Assembly: GCA_012026715.1 (NCBI GenBank)
Contig: VEPB01000480.1
Span: 1 to 6,601 of the forward strand
DNA from: Methylococcaceae bacterium
Lineage (GTDB): Bacteria > Pseudomonadota > Gammaproteobacteria > Methylococcales > Methylococcaceae
Direction: 5' to 3'
DNA length: 6,601 nt
Positions 1-4,753 of the stretch are shown in pieces. Position numbers and translations under genes: made by a program. Numbering within the stretch: position 1 is the first letter of the stretch; each line of letters starts with the position of its first letter. The notes under the pieces were generated by a model. The model searched no databases, was not told the DNA's origin, and was given only the letters and a program-made list of their open reading frames with translations.

Positions 1-994
1 CCACCGCCTCGCGGATAGCCTTGATGAGGCCAGGACTGGTGCCGCAGCAGCCGCCGACGATGTTGAGGAAGCCGTTCTCGGCCCAGTCGGCGATCTCCCG
101 GGCCATGGCTTCCGGCGTCTCGTCATAGCCGCCGAACTCGTTGGGCAGACCCGCGTTGGGATGGGCGGAGATGCGGGTATCGCAAACGCGGGAAAGTTCT
201 TCCACGTACTGGCGTAGCTTGTCGGCGCCCAGGGCGCAGTTGAGCCCGAAGGAAATGGGCTGGACGTGGCGCAACGAGTTCCAGAAGGCCTCGGCGGTCT
301 GGCCGGACAGGGTGCGGCCGGAGGCGTCGGTGATGGTACCGGAAATCATCACCGGCAGGGTGTAACCCAGATCGTCGAAGAACTTCTCCACCGCGAAGAT
401 GGCCGCCTTGGCGTTGAGGGTGTCGAAGATGGTCTCGATCAGCAGGATGTCGGCGCCACCGTCCACCAGGCCGCGGGCAGCTTCGTAATAGGCGTCCACC
501 AGTTCGGCGAAGTTGACCGCTCGGTAGCCGGGGTCGTTGACGTCCGGCGACATGGAGGCGGTGCGGTTGGTCGGCCCCAGCACGCCGGCTACGAAGCGGG
601 GCTTGGCCGGGTTGGTCGCTTCCATGGCGTCGGCCAGTTCGCGGGCGATCTGCGCCGAGGCGACGTTGATCTCGTAAACCAGATCCTCCATGCCGTAATC
701 CGCCATGGAAATGCGGTTGGCGTTGAAGGTGTTGGTTTCCAGCATGTCGGAACCGGCTTCCAGATAGGCCTGCTGGATGGCCTGGATGACGTCCGGGCGG
801 GTCAGCGACAGCAGGGCGTTGTTGCCCTTCAGGTCGCTGGGCCAATCGGCGAAGCGGGCGCCGCGGTAATCCTGCTCCGTCAACTGGTAGCGCTGGATCA
901 TGGTGCCCATGGCGCCGTCCAGGAACAGGATGTGGCTGGACAGACGCTGCTGGAGGAGTTCGGTGCGGCGGGCGGCGCGTTCTTGTGGGGACAT
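1..994 (-). CDS. metH: Cobalamin-dependent methionine synthase, N-terminal part (partial, 3' end outside window)
   Basis: Cytoplasmic 5-methyltetrahydrofolate:homocysteine methyltransferase, the last step of methionine synthesis. The 331 visible residues cover the homocysteine-binding, zinc-dependent TIM barrel. Family signatures read in order: LDGAMGTMIQ (residues 25-34), ETNTFNANR (86-94), GVLGPTNRTASMSPDVNDP (137-155), ETIFDTLNAKAA (187-198), MISGTITDASGRTLSGQT (216-233), GLNCALG (250-256) and GGCCGT (314-319). The zinc ligands expected from the E. coli enzyme (Cys247, Cys310, Cys311) are present as C253, C316 and C317, all shifted by six. Folate, cobalamin and reactivation domains would lie past the left edge. 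The ATG at 994-992 is chosen because the N-terminus then matches the family length. No good Shine-Dalgarno precedes it; only GGAA about 16 bases upstream is seen. An in-frame TTG lies farther upstream. The gene diverges from the cytochrome gene at 1287. Identity is very secure; the exact start is less so. Confidence 0.97.
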   Translation of the reverse strand, partial: MSPQERAARRTELLQQRLSSHILFLDGAMGTMIQRYQLTEQDYRGARFADWPSDLKGNNALLSLTRPDVIQAIQQAYLEAGSDMLETNTFNANRISMADYGMEDLVYEINVASAQIARELADAMEATNPAKPRFVAGVLGPTNRTASMSPDVNDPGYRAVNFAELVDAYYEAARGLVDGGADILLIETIFDTLNAKAAIFAVEKFFDDLGYTLPVMISGTITDASGRTLSGQTAEAFWNSLRHVQPISFGLNCALGADKLRQYVEELSRVCDTRISAHPNAGLPNEFGGYDETPEAMAREIADWAENGFLNIVGGCCGTSPGLIKAIREAV

Positions 995-1080
995 GGGCAG
1001 GGGCGGTTCCGGTGATGACAAGGGCCGGAATTGTAGTGGCTGGCAACAGCCGGAAAAAGCCGGTTGGGTCAAGCGGGTCG

Positions 1081-1112
1081 CTGGGTGTTCCTCGCCTCGG
1101 GTGACACCCCAG
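1081..1112. repeat. Imperfect inverted repeat in the metH leader region
   Basis: CTGGGTGT (1081-1088) pairs with ACACCCCAG (1104-1112) with one bulged C and a 15-base loop. It lies 87-118 bases upstream of the metH start. Farther in, CAGCCGG (1047-1053) pairs with CCGGTTG (1060-1066) with one wobble around AAAAAG, 53-72 bases from the start. These could be leader structures of the metH transcript or an operator. No known riboswitch consensus was recognised, and GC-rich DNA gives such repeats easily by chance. Confidence 0.25.
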
Positions 1113-1166
1113 GCACTTTAGCTGTGGCAAATGACGCAAGTTTATTGTCTCTCGCGGCTTGTTTTC

Positions 1167-1184
1167 GTTGAGATGCTGATCAAC
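1167..1184. promoter_or_regulatory. Dyad upstream of first sigma-54-type promoter (possible activator site)
   Basis: GTTGA (1167-1171) and TCAAC (1180-1184) form a perfect 5-bp dyad with an 8-base spacer, centred about 51.5 bases upstream of the -12 C at 1227. The analogous dyad at 4601-4620 is centred 52.5 bases upstream of the second promoter's -12 C. The arms differ in sequence between the two, so a shared binding protein is speculative. Confidence 0.2.
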
Positions 1185-1212
1185 AGACGGACTTTTCAGA
1201 GAAAGTTGCGTG

Positions 1213-1228
1213 TGGCTCCGAATTTGCT
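1213..1228 (+). promoter_or_regulatory. Candidate sigma-54 (RpoN) -24/-12 promoter of the nine-haem cytochrome gene
   Basis: TGGCTCCGAATTTGCT fits the sigma-54 consensus TGGCACR-N4-TTGCW. The invariant GG (1214-1215) and GC (1226-1227) are exactly 12 bases apart. The -12 block TTGCT matches fully; the -24 block differs at two positions. Counting C1227 as -12 places the transcription start near 1239, giving a leader of about 48 bases before the ATG at 1287. Sigma-54 promoters need an AAA+ enhancer-binding activator, none of which is encoded in this window. A similar element precedes the paralogous gene (4649-4664), which strengthens the call. Confidence 0.62.
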
Positions 1229-1238
1229 TGAGTCGTTA

Positions 1239-1256
1239 CGGCCCGACTAAGGGCCG
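1239..1256 (+). other. Stem-loop at the predicted 5' end of the cytochrome mRNA
   Basis: CGGCCC (1239-1244) and GGGCCG (1251-1256) form a perfect 6-bp GC-rich stem with loop GACTAA. It begins at the start site predicted from the sigma-54 element, so it could be a 5'-terminal stabilising hairpin. It could equally be a protein-binding dyad. The pairing is seen directly; the role is inferred. Confidence 0.35.
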
Positions 1257-1275
1257 CGTGGCGATAACAACAATC

Positions 1276-1280
1276 GGAGA
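1276..1280 (+). promoter_or_regulatory. Ribosome binding site for the first cytochrome gene
   Basis: GGAGA lies six bases upstream of the ATG at 1287, normal Shine-Dalgarno spacing. It supports this start, which is also followed directly by a signal peptide. Confidence 0.75.
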
Positions 1281-1286
1281 ATAACC

Positions 1287-4200
1287 ATGCGCACGTCCCT
1301 TTGGGCCATCCCAGCCGTTACCCAGTTACTGTTGTGTTTTTCCGTGCTGATCCAGGTGCCGCAAGCCTTAGCCGCCAAACCCTTGGCGATCAAGTCCGCC
1401 CGTTACGATGCCCGCCATCGGCTGTTGAAGGTCAAGACCGCGACCCGCTCCCTGAGCGGTACCGTCTCTCTGCTGCATGGGGCCGGCGGATTGTTGGACC
1501 AGCGGCCGCTGGACGGGAACAATCAGAGCTTTTCCATCCCCCTGGCGCGGCTGGGGCAGGTTCCCTGTTCCGTCGAAGTAAGGGCTGGCGGCGCAACCGC
1601 TGTCAAAGCGGTGGCGGGAGCGCCGCAGGAATGCCGCAAGACGCCGGTCTGCAAGATCAGCAAGCCGGCCAATGGCGCCCAGCTTGCCGTCAACACGCCC
1701 TTCGAGTACGCGGCCAGTGTCAAGGTTCGCGATCGCAAGGCGGGAGAACTGAGCTACGAATGGGATTTTGGCGGCGGCGTCATGGGCAATTCGTCGGGTG
1801 AAGGACTGGCCAATGCGACGCTGCGACCGAGCGGTTTGTCCGGGACCACCAGCTTCGTGCGCGGCGACGCGGTCTACCGGGTCCGGTTCGCCGCCCTGGA
1901 CGGCAACAAGCGTTACTGCGAGGCGGCGGTGGAGGTGACCGTGGGCGCGCCGCCGGCGGATCTGCCGGCCAAGGTGGCCGAACAGGCGAGTCCGGTCCGG
2001 GGCGGGGAAATCGGCGGCGAGAAGAACGATCTGGTGGTGCTGCCGTTTCAGGAATGGACCATGCAACACACCAGCGACATGCGCCAGCAGCCCATCGGCT
2101 ACGACTCCTTCAACCATTTGTTCAACAACATGGAAGCCTATGTGGTGCGCAAGGGCAGCGTGGGACTGACCGACAAACCCAAGCTGCTGGGGCCCGACGA
2201 CGTCGAACTGCGCTATTCGGCGGCTTCCAATCCCTTCGATCCGGTCGGTGCCGATTCCATCAACTCCACCAGCCAGAACTGGCCGCTCAAGGGTGACGGC
2301 TCGCAGCCGGCGCCTTTCATGGATGCCGCCACCACGGTGAAGAAAACCGACAACTGGGAACTGCACCCGGATCGCCCGGCGGAAACCGTCGACCCCAATT
2401 ACCGCAACTGGTCGCAAGTTCAGTCGATCTTCGCCTGGGCCGGTTTGCATAACGCCAGTCCCAACCTGCCGGCCCCGGACGAAGGTTATTACCCCCACGG
2501 CACCCCGCCGCTGGAAGGCGAACAGGAGCCGGATTATTTCCAGTGGTATCAGGATCAGTACGCCAAGTTCCAGAAGCTCAAGCGGCCCGATGCGGATCAC
2601 GGCAGCTACATGCCCGGCAAGGCAGCTCCCTTCGTCGCCAACGATCCCCAGCCGTTCTACGATTTCGACGCAGATAACAAGTGGTTCCGCGCCGCCGCGA
2701 TTCCCGTCACCGACGTGGCCGACCGCGGCCGGGTCAACCCATACAGCCTGATGCGGGTGGAAGCGGTGGATGAGGGCGGCCAGGCGGTTGCCGCGGCGAC
2801 CGATGGAGTGCTCAACACCAGCCGCGATTTTCATTGTCGGGAGTGCCACGCCAAGGGCCGGATCGCGGCCAATTCCGCGGCTGGCTACAAGGCGGAAGCA
2901 TTCCTGTCGAGTCCGAAAGGCCAGGATCCGTGGTATTTCGACAAGCGCGATCCTAACCGGCATCTGGACAAGCCAGAGTTCTACGAGGCGACCGGCGACA
3001 CCCTCTACGACCAGGAATATGCGGCTTCCCTCAACTACGCGAGCCTGCACGACTTCTACGATGGCTACGACTTCGTCGGGTCCATGATCAACGGGGGCGG
3101 TTCCCTTTGGTCGTTTCACAACGGCCTGGCCAAGGAAGATACCCCGAAGACCTGCAACGGCTGTCACTACACGCCGGTGGAAGCGATGTTCCGCAAGGAA
3201 ACCTTCTGGATCGCCGCCCCTTACGACAACACCAATCTGTATTACAACCCGGACTATTCCATGGCCATGCACCGCTTCCACGGCGAGATGCAGTACAACG
3301 ACGAAAAGACCGACATTCTGCGCAACGGCAAGGGCGCCTACGCCCGTTTCGACTGGAAAAGTCTCAGCAAGCGCGAACCGGGGAAGAACCCCAATCCCCG
3401 GACACTGTTCCCCGTTTTCGGGGCGGACGGCCAGCAGCTGCCGATGGAGGAGAACTGCCTGAAATGCCATGCCGGACACCGAGAGCCGCTATACAACGAC
3501 CGAATGGCGACGGCCGGGGTGACCTGTTACGACTGCCACGGGGATATGCTGGCCATGGGTCGGGCGTTTCCCAAGGATGCGGCCAAGGCCGGCTCGACCA
3601 GCAACAACGACTACCGGATCGCCTGGTTCGACCAGACCGATTGCGGTTCCTGCCATTCCGGCAAGGGCAGCGATGCGGTATTGAAGCGGGCGTTCGACGA
3701 TTCCGACCTGTCTGCCACCAGCCGCCCGGTTGATCTCACCGATCCGGACACCGCCCGCTTTGCGGTGGTGCCGAAGTACCGGCAGGAGCTGGAAGCCTAT
3801 ACCTACTGGTGGGATGCCGCGGCCAACGGCGGAGAAGGGGCGGACGGCGAGGACACCTCGCCGCTCAAGGTGGATTCGCCGCTCTACCGGTTCGGCAAGG
3901 ACCAGCACGCCAACATGGCCTGCGCAGCCTGTCACGGCGTCGCCCATTCCATCGGCCCCAACCGCGATCCAAAAGCCAACGACAACATCACCGCGCTGCA
4001 ACTGCAGGGCTACGCCGGCCCGGTGCTGGAATGCAGCGTCTGCCATACCCGGGATGCATTTGCCGCCGAGGAAAGCATCGGCAGTACCCTGCATTATCCG
4101 GACAAGGTCGGCAAGGCGACCATCCTGGCCGGGCCCCATAACCTGCACCCGGTCAACGACCCCAACTGGTATCTCAACGAAAGGTCCGGCGACACCGCTC

Positions 4201-4493
4201 AGGCCAACCAGACCGACGGCACCCGCAAGGGCGGCTGGCACAGCGCCTGGTCCGGCAAGCCGGGGTTGAAAGGCGAGGATCAGTGTGCGGCCTGCCACGG
4301 CACCGATCATCGCGGCACGCGGTTGTCCAAGACGCCGGTGGATCGGGTCTTCGACTTTTCCGGCTTTGACCGGAAGAAGCTCCGCACGGCCGGGTTCAAG
4401 TCGCGGGTGATCCGGGTCAAGGCCGGTACGCCGATCGGCTGCGACACCTGCCACGATGTCGAAACCAGCCGGTTGTTGGGTGCCGGCAACTAG
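1287..4493 (+). CDS. Secreted nine-haem c-type cytochrome with PKD-like N-terminal module
   Basis: Complete 1068-residue exported protein, probably a periplasmic or cell-surface electron carrier or redox enzyme. Residues 1-29 form a Sec signal peptide (cleavage likely after QALA). Residues 31-115 look like a beta-sandwich. Residues 119-219 look like a degenerate PKD/Ig-like domain (YEWDFGGG at 157-164, where canonical PKD has WDFGDG, with an insertion after it). Cysteines 94, 116, 122 and 211 are conserved in the paralog at 4754 and probably form disulfides. Residues 220-516 lack haem motifs and contain the paralog-shared block PVGADSINSTSQN (319-331). Nine CXXCH motifs follow at residues 517 (CRECH), 623 (CNGCH), 724 (CLKCH), 747 (CYDCH), 786 (CGSCH), 879 (CAACH), 916 (CSVCH), 1000 (CAACH) and 1052 (CDTCH). 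Many extra histidines could be distal ligands. No C-terminal membrane anchor or lipobox is seen. Covalent haem attachment would need the periplasmic cytochrome c maturation system. A sigma-54-type promoter lies upstream and a terminator downstream, so the gene appears monocistronic. Haem binding and export are secure; partner and reaction are unknown. Confidence 0.93.
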   Translation: MRTSLWAIPAVTQLLLCFSVLIQVPQALAAKPLAIKSARYDARHRLLKVKTATRSLSGTVSLLHGAGGLLDQRPLDGNNQSFSIPLARLGQVPCSVEVRAGGATAVKAVAGAPQECRKTPVCKISKPANGAQLAVNTPFEYAASVKVRDRKAGELSYEWDFGGGVMGNSSGEGLANATLRPSGLSGTTSFVRGDAVYRVRFAALDGNKRYCEAAVEVTVGAPPADLPAKVAEQASPVRGGEIGGEKNDLVVLPFQEWTMQHTSDMRQQPIGYDSFNHLFNNMEAYVVRKGSVGLTDKPKLLGPDDVELRYSAASNPFDPVGADSINSTSQNWPLKGDGSQPAPFMDAATTVKKTDNWELHPDRPAETVDPNYRNWSQVQSIFAWAGLHNASPNLPAPDEGYYPHGTPPLEGEQEPDYFQWYQDQYAKFQKLKRPDADHGSYMPGKAAPFVANDPQPFYDFDADNKWFRAAAIPVTDVADRGRVNPYSLMRVEAVDEGGQAVAAATDGVLNTSRDFHCRECHAKGRIAANSAAGYKAEAFLSSPKGQDPWYFDKRDPNRHLDKPEFYEATGDTLYDQEYAASLNYASLHDFYDGYDFVGSMINGGGSLWSFHNGLAKEDTPKTCNGCHYTPVEAMFRKETFWIAAPYDNTNLYYNPDYSMAMHRFHGEMQYNDEKTDILRNGKGAYARFDWKSLSKREPGKNPNPRTLFPVFGADGQQLPMEENCLKCHAGHREPLYNDRMATAGVTCYDCHGDMLAMGRAFPKDAAKAGSTSNNDYRIAWFDQTDCGSCHSGKGSDAVLKRAFDDSDLSATSRPVDLTDPDTARFAVVPKYRQELEAYTYWWDAAANGGEGADGEDTSPLKVDSPLYRFGKDQHANMACAACHGVAHSIGPNRDPKANDNITALQLQGYAGPVLECSVCHTRDAFAAEESIGSTLHYPDKVGKATILAGPHNLHPVNDPNWYLNERSGDTAQANQTDGTRKGGWHSAWSGKPGLKGEDQCAACHGTDHRGTRLSKTPVDRVFDFSGFDRKKLRTAGFKSRVIRVKAGTPIGCDTCHDVETSRLLGAGN
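2256..2280 (+). repeat. 25-bp direct repeat, copy 1 (inside the first cytochrome gene)
   Basis: These 25 bases, encoding SINSTSQN, are identical to 5687-5711 in the paralogous gene and are in the same reading frame. This is the longest perfect nucleotide match I noticed between the two genes. It reflects shared ancestry with strong constraint or recent gene conversion. Confidence 0.8.
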
Positions 4494-4518
4494 TCCGGTT
4501 AGGGGGTGGGGGGTGCGC

Positions 4519-4549
4519 GGGATATGCCGCAGTCGCTGCGGCATATCCC
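4519..4549 (+). terminator. Hairpin terminator after the nine-haem cytochrome gene
   Basis: GGGATATGCCGCAG (4519-4532) and CTGCGGCATATCCC (4536-4549) form a perfect 14-bp stem with a TCG triloop, 26 bases after the TAG stop. The following T tract is short and displaced (ATTTTGT at 4554-4560), so it is a strong hairpin with a weak intrinsic tail. It should separate the transcript from the downstream paralog. A weaker 6-bp repeat (GCCTGG at 4567-4572, CCAGGC at 4586-4591) follows it. Confidence 0.75.
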
Positions 4550-4600
4550 ATGGATTTTGTATGGGAGCCTGGCTTTCTGGCGACCCCAGGCCGAGCGGAC

Positions 4601-4620
4601 TTTAATAAAGGGTCATTAAA
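4601..4620. promoter_or_regulatory. AT-rich dyad upstream of second sigma-54-type promoter
   Basis: TTTAAT (4601-4606) and ATTAAA (4615-4620) form a perfect 6-bp dyad with an 8-base spacer. It is centred 52.5 bases upstream of the -12 C at 4663, almost the same place as the 1167-1184 dyad relative to the first promoter. It could be an activator or bending-protein site. The AT-rich arms make chance occurrence plausible. Confidence 0.22.
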
Positions 4621-4648
4621 ACAAACGGGTCCTGAAAAGCGGTGCGAT

Positions 4649-4664
4649 TGGTCTGGGGTTTGCT
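4649..4664 (+). promoter_or_regulatory. Candidate sigma-54 (RpoN) -24/-12 promoter of the second cytochrome gene
   Basis: TGGTCTGGGGTTTGCT has the invariant GG (4650-4651) and GC (4662-4663) at exact sigma-54 spacing, a full TTGCT -12 block, and G at the seventh position. The CAC part of the -24 box is not conserved. The predicted start is near 4675, giving a leader of about 79 bases. It shares TTTGCTTG with the first promoter. Confidence rests on the paired occurrence before paralogous genes rather than on the -24 match alone. Confidence 0.55.
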
Positions 4665-4692
4665 TGGCTCTACTTTCGGTCGAGGGAGTGCC

Positions 4693-4707
4693 GCGCGCAT
4701 TGCGCGT
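4693..4707 (+). other. Small GC-rich stem-loop in the leader of the second cytochrome gene
   Basis: CGCGC (4694-4698) pairs with GCGCG (4702-4706) around ATT, with an extra G-U closing pair (4693/4707). It lies inside the predicted leader, 47-61 bases before the ATG and well clear of the ribosome binding site. The role is unknown, and it could be a chance product of GC-rich sequence. Confidence 0.25.
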
Positions 4708-4740
4708 ATCCGTGTGGGACTCAGCGAAAGCAACCAGAAC

Positions 4741-4746
4741 GAGGAG
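4741..4746 (+). promoter_or_regulatory. Ribosome binding site for the second cytochrome gene
   Basis: GAGGAG ends seven bases before the ATG at 4754. This is a strong Shine-Dalgarno at normal spacing that fixes the start codon. Confidence 0.78.
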
Positions 4747-4753
4747 ACCTCAA

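Noticed and set aside
123..1139. 338-codon minus-strand frame overlapping metH
   Set aside because: It is out of frame with the unmistakable MetH sequence on the same strand and has shadow-like Pro/Arg/His-rich composition.
995..1140. Possible S-adenosylhomocysteine or cobalamin riboswitch in the metH leader (minus strand)
   Set aside because: A CGAGG run and hairpins are present, but the conserved SAH core and its pseudoknot partner are absent, and no cobalamin box was found.
1224..1252. Sigma-70 promoter using TTGCTT as -35 for the first cytochrome gene
   Set aside because: No acceptable -10 hexamer at 16-18 bases downstream; the same bases fit the sigma-54 -12 box much better.
1140..1286. 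MetJ or MetR operator in the divergent region
   Set aside because: No tandem AGACGTCT-like boxes and no TGAA-N5-TTCA motif on either strand.
1335..1343. Lipoprotein signal at LLLCF in the first cytochrome
   Set aside because: The residues before the Cys (L-L-L) do not fit a lipobox, which needs a small residue at -1, and the Cys lies in the middle of the hydrophobic core, not at its end.
1368..3479. Long open frame on the minus strand opposite the nine-haem gene (703 codons), with another at 3489-4544
   Set aside because: Arginine/glycine/valine-rich composition with no recognisable motif; antisense to a gene with nine haem motifs and a signal peptide. Long open antisense frames are expected in GC-rich genes.
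1188..4603. Shared octamer CGGACTTT upstream of both cytochrome genes (1188-1195 and 4596-4603) as an activator site
   Set aside because: It sits at different distances from the two promoters, and a shared 8-mer between two regions this size is not surprising by chance.
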